From NCBI RefSeq assembly GCF_024172095.1, contig NZ_JAMZDX010000004.1:620001-684000 (forward strand): DNA of 64,000 bases, in the 5' to 3' direction. Source of the DNA: Kitasatospora cinereorecta (GTDB taxonomy: Bacteria; Actinomycetota; Actinomycetes; Streptomycetales; Streptomycetaceae). The notes below the pieces were generated by a model. It did no database searches and was not told the origin of the DNA. It saw only the letters and a list, made by a program, of their open reading frames with translations. Shown here in pieces: positions 42,539-51,308 of this stretch (position 1 is its first letter; each line of letters opens with the position of its first letter). Position numbers and translations under genes: made by a program.

Positions 42539-43189
42539 TCAGGCCCGGGACGCTCCGAGGAACCGCAGCACGGCCAGGACGCGGCGGTGGTCCGCGTCGA
42601 CCACGGGCAGGTCGAGCTTGGCGAAGATGTTGTTGATGTGCTTCGCCACGGCGCTCTCGCTGACCACCAGCGCCTGCGCGATGCCGGCATTGGAGCGCCC
42701 CTCGGCCATCAGGCCGAGCACCTCCCGTTCGCGGAGGGTCAGCCGCGCGAGCGGGTCGCTGTCGCGCCGCAGCAGCAACTGGGCGACGACCTGCGGGTCC
42801 AGGGCCGTGCCCCCGTCCGCCACTCGCCGGACCGCCGCCACGAAGTCGGCGACATCGGCAACCCGCTGCTTGAGCAGGTAGCCCACACCGCTGGTGTTCG
42901 CAGACAGCAGGTCAGCCGCGTACCGCTCCTCCACGTACTGCGAAAGCAGCACCACCGGCGTCCCCGGCCAGCGCCGACGGATCTCCATCGCCGCCCGCAC
43001 CCCCTCGTCGGTGAAGCCGGGCGGCATCCGGACGTCGATCAAGGCGAGTTCGGGCCGGTGCTCCGCCACCGCCGCCAACAGCCCCTCCGCGTCGCCGGCT
43101 TCCGCGACGACCTGGAACCCGCCCATCTCCAGCACCTTGATGAGGCCGACCCGCAACAACACCGAATCCTCGGCGATCACCGCGCGCAC
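42539..43189 (-). CDS. NarL/LuxR-type response regulator
   Basis: The 216-residue regulator has a receiver with phosphoacceptor Asp near residue 52 (LALIDVRMPP), acidic pair E7/D8 and Lys in YLLKQ, and a C-terminal LuxR HTH (LTLREREVLGLMAEGRSNAGIAQALVVSESAVAKHINNIF). It starts at a GTG overlapping the kinase gene by 13 nt, forming a cognate pair. Confidence 0.92.
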   Translation of the reverse strand: MRAVIAEDSVLLRVGLIKVLEMGGFQVVAEAGDAEGLLAAVAEHRPELALIDVRMPPGFTDEGVRAAMEIRRRWPGTPVVLLSQYVEERYAADLLSANTSGVGYLLKQRVADVADFVAAVRRVADGGTALDPQVVAQLLLRRDSDPLARLTLREREVLGLMAEGRSNAGIAQALVVSESAVAKHINNIFAKLDLPVVDADHRRVLAVLRFLGASRA

Positions 43190-44424
43190 GGCAGCTCCGC
43201 GGTGATGGTGGTGGGCCCGCCAACGGGGCTGCTGACGTGGAAGGCCCCGTCGAGGGAGCCGACCCGCTTGGCCAGCCCGGTCAGCCCCGTGCCGCCAGCG
43301 GCGTCGGCACCGCCCAGCCCGTCGTCGGTCACGCGCACTCGCAGCACCTCGCCGACCTGACGGACTACCACCTCTGCATGCATCGCGTTGGCGTGCTTCG
43401 TTGCATTGGTCAGCGCCTCGGAGATCACGAAGTACGCGACCGACTCCACGTTGGGCGCCACCCGCTCCTCCAGATCGACCCGCAGCCGCACCGGCAGGGG
43501 CGTGCGGGCAGCCAGCCCGGACAACGCCGCGTCCAGACCTCGGTCTTCGAGCACGGCCGGGTGCAGCCCCCGCACCAGGTCATTGAGTTCGGCGATCGCC
43601 TCCTTCGCCTCCAGGTGCGCTCTCGCGATCACCTCGCGGGCATCACTCGACAGGTCCGGGCAGGTGGCAATGGCCAGACCCAGGTTGACCGCGAGAGACA
43701 CCAACCGCTGCTGGGTGCCGTCGTGCAGGTCGCGCTCGATCCGGCGGCGCTCCGCGTCGACGGCCTCGATCAAGTCGGTCCGGCTCACGGTCAGCTGATC
43801 GACCCTCTCCTGGAGCCGCTGCGCCTGACTGGGCCCGAGCAGGCCCAACGCCAGCCGCGCCTCGGCCCGGGCTACTGCCCGCGCGGTCCAGGGCAGGGCG
43901 CACAGGAGGAGGAGTCCAGCCGCCGTGTAAGCCGGCAGCTGGGTCAGGTAGCCGAACCAGTCCTGGCGGACTCCGGTTGGCAGCGCCCATGACCAGGCGT
44001 AGGCGATGACGCCCGCCACGCACGCCGCTGCCACCGCGAGCACCAGCAGTTCCAGCAGCGCGAGCAGCGGGCCCAGCAGGAGGTGGTAGCCGATCTTGCG
44101 CCAAGGCCACGTCGCCGCGAGCCACCGGGCGGTCGAGGCCCACGTCCACTGTTCCGGCGCGGTGGGGGTGAGCCGGGGGACGTCCACACCGATGAGCACC
44201 CGGTAGCGAGCCCGCTGAACGGCCGTCAGCACCGGGGTGCCGAGCAGGACCAGGGCGGCCGACAGGGAAACCGTAAGGAGCCAGTTCCCCGTCCTGGCGA
44301 TAGTCGCCGCCGCCCAGGCCCACACGGGCACAAGCGCCAGGTGAGGCAGCACACCCGCGGCAAGAAAACCGGTGTCCCGCTGCGCCCGGAGGACCGCGCG
44401 TCTCAGTCCAGCTGGAATCGTCAT
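43177..44424 (-). CDS. HisKA_3 sensor histidine kinase
   Basis: The 415-residue kinase has about four to five N-terminal spans (first ~200 residues) and a sensor domain of the streptomycete DUF type. Then follow HisKA_3 (RRIERDLHDGTQQRLVSLAV, His ~233) and an HATPase_c part (SEALTNATKHANA, VTDDGLGGAD, GLAKRVGSLDG). It probably senses an envelope signal and phosphorylates the overlapping response regulator. The ATG at 44424 follows a weak SD. Confidence 0.92.
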   Translation of the reverse strand: MTIPAGLRRAVLRAQRDTGFLAAGVLPHLALVPVWAWAAATIARTGNWLLTVSLSAALVLLGTPVLTAVQRARYRVLIGVDVPRLTPTAPEQWTWASTARWLAATWPWRKIGYHLLLGPLLALLELLVLAVAAACVAGVIAYAWSWALPTGVRQDWFGYLTQLPAYTAAGLLLLCALPWTARAVARAEARLALGLLGPSQAQRLQERVDQLTVSRTDLIEAVDAERRRIERDLHDGTQQRLVSLAVNLGLAIATCPDLSSDAREVIARAHLEAKEAIAELNDLVRGLHPAVLEDRGLDAALSGLAARTPLPVRLRVDLEERVAPNVESVAYFVISEALTNATKHANAMHAEVVVRQVGEVLRVRVTDDGLGGADAAGGTGLTGLAKRVGSLDGAFHVSSPVGGPTTITAELPCAR

Positions 44425-44489
44425 GGCACGACGCTAGGGCACCGCAGGAGGACGGTGCCATGAAGCCTGCACCCGATCTCATGGTGAAC

Positions 44490-44509
44490 CTAGATGATTG
44501 ATTCCAAGG
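44490..44509. repeat. IS982-like terminal repeat relic
   Basis: CTAGATGATTGATTCCAAGG is the inverted counterpart of CTTGGAATCGATCATCTAG at 46528-46545, matching at 18 of 19 positions. It marks the left edge of the insertion-sequence remains, followed by sequence similar to 45658 onward. Confidence 0.55.
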
Positions 44510-44583
44510 GGTCCTGGGCTGCGCGTTGAGGTGCCGAACAGCAAGAACGCGGTCTCCTGTTGCGGTTGTCGGCAGTAGCGGGG

Positions 44584-44748
44584 GATGAGCATCAGCAGCA
44601 GACGGTGTACAGCCGCTGCCGGACCTGGGAGTTGGACGGGACCTGGGAGCGGCTGTCCACCGCGATCTTGGCCGAGGCCGAGGCGACCGGAGCGATCGAG
44701 TGGATCGTGGTTCTGTCGCCCGGGACACGGGGCTCGGCTGTGGCGTAG
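44584..44748 (+). pseudogene. IS5-family transposase fragment
   Basis: Residues HQQQTVYSRCRTWELDGTW followed by ERLSTAILAEAEATGAIEWI match the N-terminal domain of streptomycete IS5-type transposases (the WqtVysRfrrWrrdGtWerl pattern). No start lies in place before it, and the frame ends 17 codons later; the DDE domain is absent. It is a short, non-functional scrap. Confidence 0.65.
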
Positions 44749-44777
44749 CGGAAGCCCGAGCGTGGGCTCGCCTGGGC

Positions 44778-44810
44778 CGGTTTTCCCCGCCGTATCGGCT
44801 GGGAAAACCG
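44778..44810. other. Hairpin before mycothiol-dependent gene
   Basis: CGGTTTTCCC and GGGAAAACCG are perfect 10-bp arms with a 13-nt loop, 38 bp before the isomerase-like gene. It may insulate that gene from upstream reading or be an IS relic. Confidence 0.35.
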
Positions 44811-44848
44811 CTGTCGGGCGAATGGATCATGGTGGTAGAACTACCGCC

Positions 44849-45631
44849 GTGCACAAGACTCTGGAGTTTCCCGATCTGCTGCGGCTGATCGACGAACGTT
44901 CAACCGCCTTCCGCGCCGCGATCGCCGTCGCGCCCAGCCTCGACCTGCCCGTGCCGACCTGCCCCGAGTGGACGCTGTTCGACCTGGTGCAGCACATCGG
45001 CGAGGGCCGCCGCCGCTGGGCCGCCACCGTCGCCGCCGGGCCGGACGCCACGTCCAGGACCCCGGCCCAGGGTGACGCGGTCGCGCCGCAGGAGCGCGAG
45101 GCCGTGCTGGCCTGGCTGGCCGCCTCGACCGAGCTGTTGCTGGCGGCCCTGCGGGAGGCCGGTCCGGACCAGGGCTGCTTCACCGGCTGGGGCGTCACGC
45201 AGACGCCGCACACTGCCGGTGGCGTCGCCCGGCACCAGGTGCAGGAGATCGCGGTGCACACCTACGACGCCCAGCTCGCCGTGGGCGAGTCGGCCTCACT
45301 GCCTGTCGAGGTGGCGCTCGACGGTGTCGAGGAGAGCCTGTTCATCGCCAGCTTCACGAGGAGTGCCTGGCCGCACAAGCCCACCGCCTTCGACTTTCAC
45401 GCCACCGAGGGCCGCTCCTGGCGCCTCACGGTCGACGGCGACGGTGCACGGACCACCCGGCTGCCCGCCATCGGCGAGGCCCCGGAAGCGGCAGGCCTCT
45501 CCATTCGCGGCACGGCCAGTGATCTGGTCCTCTGGCGGTACGACCGCATTTCGGCGGACTCCCTGCAACTCGACGGGGACCCGGAGCTGCTCGACCTGCT
45601 CTTCGCCTGGGAACCGGAGGACTGGGCGTGA
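44849..45631 (+). CDS. Mycothiol-dependent maleylpyruvate isomerase-like protein
   Basis: The 260-residue protein is of the TIGR03083/MDMPI family (DinB fold with metal-binding helix bundle). It begins TLEFPDLLRLIDERSTAFRA, has VPTCPEWTLFDLVQHIGEGRR with metal His, and GVARHQVQEIAVHTYDAQL with the other His/Glu ligands. The gene is intact between IS remnants. The GTG at 44849 is 8 bp after TAGAAC (44836-44841), so a leaderless transcript is possible. Mycothiol use fits an actinomycete. Confidence 0.87.
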   Translation: MHKTLEFPDLLRLIDERSTAFRAAIAVAPSLDLPVPTCPEWTLFDLVQHIGEGRRRWAATVAAGPDATSRTPAQGDAVAPQEREAVLAWLAASTELLLAALREAGPDQGCFTGWGVTQTPHTAGGVARHQVQEIAVHTYDAQLAVGESASLPVEVALDGVEESLFIASFTRSAWPHKPTAFDFHATEGRSWRLTVDGDGARTTRLPAIGEAPEAAGLSIRGTASDLVLWRYDRISADSLQLDGDPELLDLLFAWEPEDWA

Positions 45632-45711
45632 CGACACGCCACCGCGTACAAACCTGCCGCGATTCCGAGGGTTGGCTGCGCGTATGAGACGAGGGAGTCC
45701 ACAGTCAGGTT

Positions 45712-46523
45712 GTGACGCCAGACATGGACTCCCTCGCGGCCGCACTCTACGTCAGGACCGACGACCTGCTGATGGGTTCGCCGCAGCTCGCCCCGTGGCG
45801 GCCGGTGGTCGGCATAACGCCGCAGCTCAGCGATGCCGAACTGGTAACGCTGCCGATGATGCAGGCCATGCTCGGCTACACCTCCGAGGCCCGTTGGCTC
45901 CGGCATGCCCGGGTCCACCTGAGGCACCTGTTCCCGTACCTGCCGAAGCAGCCCGGCTACAACAAGAGGCTGCGGAAGGCGGCCGGGCTCATCCGGCACG
46001 TCATGCGCGAGTTGGCCACCGCAGTACGGCTACTGCGCCAGCCACACTCGCTACTTCCGGGGACTTCGGCTGCACCTGCTGTGCACGCTGGGCGGGCTGC
46101 CGATCGCGTTCGCGCTGACCGGGGCGAAGGCCGACGAACGCGAGACACTCCTCGACATCTCGCCACCGAACCCACGCTCGTCACCGACCGGCCACCAGGA
46201 CAGACGCTGATCGGCGACAAGAACTACTTCGGCCGCGAGTTCGAGTCGCAGCTGGCCGGCCTGAACATCGAACTGCTGCGTCCGGCCCGCAAGGGCGAGG
46301 CTGAGCGGGCCGGATCACAGCTGTTCAAGCCGTTGCGGCAGGTCATCGAGTCGATCAACGAGACCTTCAAGGGCCAACTCGACCTCGAACGCCACCGCGG
46401 CCGCACCCCCGGCGGCGTGATGGTCCGCGTGCTCAGCGAATCCTCGCGCTGACCGCCGGCATCTGGCACAACGAGCACACCGGCCAGCCCGTCATGCGGT
46501 CGCTGACTGCCTATGACCACTGA
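45712..46523 (+). pseudogene. IS982-family transposase, deleted and frameshifted
   Basis: The pieces match the usual IS982 protein in order. MDSLAAALYVRTDDLL to the YLPKQPGYNKRLRKA region ends at about 46026. A GYCASH-TRYFRGLRLHLL piece lies in another frame. GDKNYFGREFESQLAG, LRPARKGEA and GQLDLERHRGRTP-GGV follow in the first frame, and AGIWHNEHTGQPVMRSLTAYDH ends in a third frame at 46523. Frame changes fall near 46026, 46160 and 46435. The first catalytic-Asp segment (WHDHVWLVDSTPV-type) is missing. It is inactive. Confidence 0.85.
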
Positions 46524-46662
46524 CGGCTTGGAATCGATCATCTAGTACCAGCTGTAGATCTTGATCTTGGCCTGTGGGCGGACAGCAGCTCGGGTCGGTA
46601 GGTCGGCTTCTGCTGGCCGCTGGCAGGTAGACCGGGCCCGGTGGAACAGGCACTATGCCCCG

Positions 46663-47100
46663 GTGAGCATCGTCATCAAGTTCTTCGTGGCACCGGACGC
46701 CGAAGCTGCCGCTGCTGTCGCGGAGGGTGGTCCCGATGGGGTCTTCGAGTCCCTGACCTTCGGCAACTTCGATGTCGAGGAGGCTCTGATCGAGTGGGAG
46801 GGCATCTTCACCGGTCCGAGCCTTGAGGAAGTCCTTGACAACGATGTTCCCGAGACAGTTGTCGACCCGGACGACGGCGAGGGTCCGCTCGTCCTCGCCG
46901 TCTCCGGCACCCTTCAAGATGCCCTGTGCACTGCCGCCGAGCACCGGCTCGCTGAAGTCAGCCGGCTGTGGGTGGCCGAGCGGGCGGCAGACGGCGAGGT
47001 CTTCGACCCCGAGATCGCCGTGTGGATCCTGAGCGGCTTGGCCGACCTGGCCCGTGCCGTCCGCGAGGGAGACGAGAACCTGTACTGCTGGGTGGCGTAG
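46663..47100 (+). CDS. Hypothetical protein carried inside IS701-like element
   Basis: An intact 145-residue soluble protein that starts SIVIKFFVAPD, has FESLTFGNFDVEEALIEWEG, an acidic VVDPDDGEGPLVLA and ends YCWVA. It resembles a conserved streptomycete hypothetical family of unknown function. It lies between the left inverted repeat and the transposase, so it is a passenger or part of a nested insertion. The GTG at 46663 gives the family start; the SD is weak. Confidence 0.75.
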   Translation: MSIVIKFFVAPDAEAAAAVAEGGPDGVFESLTFGNFDVEEALIEWEGIFTGPSLEEVLDNDVPETVVDPDDGEGPLVLAVSGTLQDALCTAAEHRLAEVSRLWVAERAADGEVFDPEIAVWILSGLADLARAVREGDENLYCWVA

Positions 47101-47216
47101 AAGAGCACGGCCACCGTTGATCATCGTCGCTTGTGTGGACAGACGAAGATCAGCCGATGGCCGTGGGACACAGCGTAGACCCCTGCCCGGTGGCAGCCGG
47201 TGTTTCGACGACCTAA

Positions 47217-48364
47217 TGGCGAGGGTGGCAAGCCGGTTCGGCCAGGTTGAGCCGCGTCGCAGGGCACGGGCCTTCGTGCTGGGCCTGCTGGCCGAGTTGC
47301 CGCGGAAGAACTGCTGGACGACCGCGGAGCATGCCGGTGACAGCAGTCCGGCCGGTATGCAGCACCTGCTCAGCCGCGCGTCCTGGGACGCCGACGGAGT
47401 CCGCGACGACATACGGGACTTCGTGGTCGAGCACCTCGGCAACCAGGGCGCCGTCCTGGTGGTGGACGAGACCGGTGACCTGAGAAAGGGCACCGCGAGC
47501 GTCGGGGTGCAACGCCAGTACACCGGGACTGCGGGGCGAATCGACAACGCCCAGGTCGCCGTCTACCTCGTCTACTCCACCCCGGCCGGGCACGCTGCCA
47601 TCGACCGGCGCCTCTACATCCCACGCTCCTGGACTCAGGACCCCGACCGGTGCCGGGCCGCAGGCATCCCGGACCACACGGGGTTTGCCACCAAGCCCGC
47701 CCTGGCCACCGAGATGATCACCCAGGCCCTGGACGCCGGCGTCACGGCCTCATGGGTCACCGGCGACGAGGTCTAGGCGGCGACCCCCACCTGAGCGTCG
47801 AACTGGAGTGCCGTCAGGTCGGCTACGTCCTCACCGTCTCACGCAAGCGACCGATCCCGACCCGCGCGGGCGTCTTCACGGCCGGCATGGTGGCTCACTC
47901 CCTCCCGAACGAAGACTGCATGGCAGCGACTCTCAGCCGGAGACGGCGCCAAAGGTCACCGCTTCTACGACTGGGCCCAAGTAGAGATCGACACCCCGGC
48001 GAGCAGCACGGGTCACCAGTCGTTGCTCATTCGACGCAACCGGCGCACCGGCGAACTCGCCTTCTACCGTTGCTACTCGACTGGACCCGTTCCTTTGAGC
48101 GCCCTGGCCAGGGTGGCCGGGCGCCGCTGGACGGTGGAGGAGACCTTCCAGTCCGCGAAGGGCCTGACCGGCCTGGACGAGCACCAGGTCCGCCGCTGGA
48201 CCTCCTGGCATCGCTGGACCACGCCGGCCATGCTCGCGCACGCATTCCTCCTGGTCACGGCCGCCATCGAACGGACCACCGTGACCACGCCGTCAGGGCT
48301 CGCCCCGCTGACCTGCGGCGAGATCCAACGTCTCTACCAACGTCAGGCCCTCCAACAGTCGTGA
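47217..48364 (+). pseudogene. IS701-family transposase, frameshifted
   Basis: Typical IS701 sequence: RFGQVEPRRRARAFVLGLLAE, VLVVDETGDLRKGT (catalytic Asp), SWVTGDEV. Near 47773 one base is missing in what should be GDEVYGGDP, giving a TAG. A second frame change at about 47910-47920 precedes QRLSAGDGAKGHRFYDWAQV. The C-terminal piece, GRRWTVEETFQSAKGLTGLDEHQ, includes the catalytic Glu and ends at 48362-48364. Two lesions, so no full protein. Confidence 0.85.
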
Positions 48365-48385
48365 TCAAGATCGACAGCTGGAGTA

Positions 48386-49183
48386 CTAGGGTTTGCGCAG
48401 ATCGCCGGTCTCCATGTACACCTCCCGCTCCGCCTCCAGTTGCACGCCGAACCCGTGGAATCCACTCGGGGGCGCGGTGGCGAAGAACGACCCATGGACC
48501 GTTTCGGGGGGAGCCACCCGCTGGTCCGGCTTGTCGCTCCGCCCGCCGATGGCGACCGGTTCGGCCACGGCGAAACGCTCTGCGAAGAATTTCTCCAGGG
48601 TGGCGTCGTCGTCAGGCAGCCGCTCTCCGAGCGGGTTGGTCGCGGTGCCCGGGACGGCCCGAACCGCGAGCACCTGGTCGAAGTCAGGCGCCGCGTTGAT
48701 CTCGTGAGCGAGGTACAACTGCCCGCCGCGGCCGAAGCAGAGGTAGGAGAGCTCCCGGTCGTCCTGGTGCTCCGCCTCCACATCGAGCTGCGCGAAGTAC
48801 ACGACGCTCTGGACGGTGGCGATGGTGCGTTTGGCGAGCGGCGGGTGCTGCCCGCCTTTGCGCTCGAAGTGGCCGCAGAAGATCGTGCCGGTGATCGACG
48901 TCCGCCGCGGACCGGCGCCGCGCGGATCCAACTCGCTCATGGGGAAGTCTTCGGGAACGAACGTGTCGTACGGCTCTTCGGGCACAACATGCTGATGGGA
49001 GCGGACCGTTGAACCGTCGGTGTCGTCCAGGCTCACCTCCAGGATGACCTGGAAGTTGTGTGGCGACATGAACATCGGCAGATGCGACATGTAGAAGACC
49101 TCTCCGCCGAGAAGCAGCATGCCGTGAGTGCCGAGGGTCATGTCGCCGTCGTGGTGTCCGTGAAGTCCGTGGTTCATGTCCAT
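48386..49183 (-). CDS. Conserved hypothetical protein with His/Met-rich N-terminus
   Basis: The 265-residue protein begins MDMNHGLHGHHDGDM, suited to metal binding, then GMLLLGGEVFYMSHLPMFMSPHNFQV. The rest is beta-rich (EVSLDD, SVVYFAQLD, LSYLCFGRG). I cannot name the family. The ATG at 49183 has AAGGGAG at good spacing. Its stop TAG (48386-48388 on the plus strand as CTA) lies in the CTAG duplicated by the neighbouring IS701 element, so the original C-terminus may have been longer or the insertion hit the stop itself. Confidence 0.75.
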   Translation of the reverse strand: MDMNHGLHGHHDGDMTLGTHGMLLLGGEVFYMSHLPMFMSPHNFQVILEVSLDDTDGSTVRSHQHVVPEEPYDTFVPEDFPMSELDPRGAGPRRTSITGTIFCGHFERKGGQHPPLAKRTIATVQSVVYFAQLDVEAEHQDDRELSYLCFGRGGQLYLAHEINAAPDFDQVLAVRAVPGTATNPLGERLPDDDATLEKFFAERFAVAEPVAIGGRSDKPDQRVAPPETVHGSFFATAPPSGFHGFGVQLEAEREVYMETGDLRKP

Positions 49184-49443
49184 CGTTACTCCCTTGAATC
49201 GATGGCTTGCCACTCGTCGGACCGAAGTGACCTGCGCTCAGGTCCATGGAGTCGGCGCCGAGCTTGAGGGAGAGATTTCCGCACAAGAAAGCAAGGACTG
49301 CCCGAGCACCGCGCCCCGGTGCGGCCACGGGGCACCCCAGCTGGATGCGTTGATGCTGAGGATTTCCTGTTCTGCTACCACCGTATCCCTGGAGCCGCCA
49401 GGTCACGACCCCGTAGGCGCAGCAACGGGCGGCCTGTTCGCGG

Positions 49444-49986
49444 TCAGGCGTCCGCTGCGTCGGACGGGTCGGCGGCGGGGCCGTGGAGGGCGAGGCCGAC
49501 GGCGGTGGCGGTGCCCGCGACGGCGAGGACGGCGAGCAGGGGGGCCCAGCCGTCGACGGTGACGGGGAGCAGGGCGAGGGCGAGGACCAGCGCGCCGGTG
49601 GCGTAGGCGGCGACGGGGGCGATCCGGGCGCGGAGCTGGTGGAGGCCGGCCGGGCCGGCGGCGCGGGCGTCGGCGAGGAGCAGGTAGGCCAGCAGCAGGG
49701 CGGTGAAGACGGCGGCGATCCAGGGGCCGGGGCGGCTCAGCGCCGCGACGACGACGCTGCCGGCGGCGAGCGCGGTGTTGCGGTGGTGGGCGAGGTGGCC
49801 GCGCCGGCCGGTGGTGGAGCGGACGGGGCGGCGGACGACGATCGGGGCAGCCCACCAGGCGACGGCGACGACGGCGACGGCCGTCAGCAGGACGAGCGAG
49901 GAGTGCCGGGCCAGGCCGGGCGGGTTGCAGGCGGCGAGGGCGAGCGCGAGGCCGAGCGGCCGGGCGGTGCGGTCCTTGGGCGTCAT
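49444..49986 (-). CDS. Membrane protein ending the MoxR operon
   Basis: The 180-residue protein has four to five hydrophobic spans (NPPGLARHSSLVLLTAVAVV, then SVVVAALSRPGPWIAAVFTA and others), with a basic loop. The ATG overlaps the DUF58 stop (TCAT on the plus strand, ATGA on the coding strand), so it is translationally coupled. Function unknown; the last gene of a five-gene MoxR unit. Confidence 0.75.
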   Translation of the reverse strand: MTPKDRTARPLGLALALAACNPPGLARHSSLVLLTAVAVVAVAWWAAPIVVRRPVRSTTGRRGHLAHHRNTALAAGSVVVAALSRPGPWIAAVFTALLLAYLLLADARAAGPAGLHQLRARIAPVAAYATGALVLALALLPVTVDGWAPLLAVLAVAGTATAVGLALHGPAADPSDAADA

Positions 49987-51308
49987 CGCGACCTTCCCGG
50001 GATTCTGGAGCGCAGCAGGGGGGCGAGGGACAGATCGAGGCTCTCGCCGGAGTGGTGGGCGACGACGGGGATGCCCTTGCTGCGCAGGGCGGCGCGCATG
50101 GCCTCGCGTTCGGCCTGCCAGAGGGCGAGGGCGAGCGCCCCGGCCGGGTCGTCGGCGGCGACCCGAGGGCTGCCGGTGGGGACTTCGACGACGACCAGCG
50201 GGGTGCCGCGGGCGGTCAGTTCGCCGAGCGCGTCGAGGATGCGGTGGTCGGCGAGCGGGGTGAGGGCGTACACGAGGGCGTCGGCGGGGACGGCGGCGGC
50301 GAGCGGGGCGGCCGGCTGGCGGTGGCGGTCCTTGCGGCGGCCGGCGAGCGGGTCGCGGGCGTCGAGGACGCTCTCGACGATGCGGTGGAAGTGGGCGTCG
50401 CCGGTGCCGGGGCGCAGCCAGCGGGTGGCGGTGCCGACGGTGACGATGCCGACCCGGTCGTGGCTGCGCAGGTAGGCGCGGGCGATGCCGGCGGCGGCAC
50501 GGACCGACTCGTCGAGGCTGGAGGTGCCGGTGTCGGCGTCCTGGTAGTCGGCGAGGGTGTCGATCAGGACCACGGTGTCGGCGGCGTGTTCGGCGGCGAA
50601 GCGGTTGAGCTGGAGGGCGCCGCGCCGGGTGGTGGAGGGCCAGTGGATGCGCCGCTGCCGCTCGCCCCACGCGTACGGGGAGACGCCGACGACCTCGATG
50701 CCCTCGCCGTGCCGGCGGGCGGTGTGCTCGCCGATGGAGGGGGGCAGGTGGACGGGGACGGGCGTCAGGGCCGCGGCGCCGGGCACGGGGAAGACCTGGG
50801 CGCGGCCGAGGTCGACCCGGACGGTGCGCCGGGTGAGTCCGCCGCGGTCGTGGAGGTCGATGTCGACCGCGCCGAGGAAGGGGTGGCCCCAGCGCGCCGC
50901 GGCGAGTTCCAGGTGCAGGACGTTGCCGGTGACGGTGAGCGAGCGCAGTTCGACGCCGGGGCCGAGGTGGACGCCGGGGTCGAGCCAGCTGGCCTCCCCG
51001 GCGAAGTCGACGGTGATGCGGGCGGTGACGGTGTCGCCCTCGAAGCAGCGGCGCGGGGCGACCTCGGCGGTGGCGGCCGGGCGGGTCGGGCGGCCGCCGC
51101 CGGCCGCGCCGAGGGCGAGCAGGACGGCGGCGCCGCCGGCCGGGGCGAGCAGCCACGGTTCGCGCAGGAGCAGCGCGGCGGTGACGGCGGTGACGGCGAC
51201 GGTCAGCAGGCGCAGGGCGCGGGCGGTGAGGCGTCGGCCGGCGGGTGGGGGTGGTGGGGGTTCGGCCGCGGCGGGGGCCTCCTCGCCGAGGGCGCGGGCG
51301 AGGCTCAC
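49983..51308 (-). CDS. DUF58-domain protein
   Basis: The 441-residue protein has two N-terminal hydrophobic segments (about 30-70) and then the DUF58 core, SPYAWGERQRRIHWPSTTRRG. A von Willebrand factor-like domain follows (VVLIDTLADYQDADTGTSS, HDRVGIVTVG). DUF58 proteins almost always accompany MoxR ATPases and are thought to assemble metal cofactors or surface complexes. The GTG overlaps the moxR stop as GTGA. Confidence 0.88.
   Translation of the reverse strand: MSLARALGEEAPAAAEPPPPPPAGRRLTARALRLLTVAVTAVTAALLLREPWLLAPAGGAAVLLALGAAGGGRPTRPAATAEVAPRRCFEGDTVTARITVDFAGEASWLDPGVHLGPGVELRSLTVTGNVLHLELAAARWGHPFLGAVDIDLHDRGGLTRRTVRVDLGRAQVFPVPGAAALTPVPVHLPPSIGEHTARRHGEGIEVVGVSPYAWGERQRRIHWPSTTRRGALQLNRFAAEHAADTVVLIDTLADYQDADTGTSSLDESVRAAAGIARAYLRSHDRVGIVTVGTATRWLRPGTGDAHFHRIVESVLDARDPLAGRRKDRHRQPAAPLAAAVPADALVYALTPLADHRILDALGELTARGTPLVVVEVPTGSPRVAADDPAGALALALWQAEREAMRAALRSKGIPVVAHHSGESLDLSLAPLLRSRIPGRSR

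Larger units (their letters stand above)
46546..48385 (+). mobile_element. IS701-like element with CTAG duplication
   Basis: Left end TACCAGCTGTAGATCTTGAT (46546-46565) is the inverted counterpart of right end ATCAAGATCGACAGCTGGAG-TA (48364-48385), with a 2-nt deletion and one mismatch. Both ends are flanked by CTAG (46542-46545 and 48386-48389), matching the YTAR target preference of the IS701 family. The element is 1.84 kb, longer than usual, and carries an extra gene between the left end and the transposase. Confidence 0.75.

Noticed and set aside
44490..48389. A single active composite transposon
   Set aside because: Both transposases are broken and the ends belong to different IS families; nested remains fit better.
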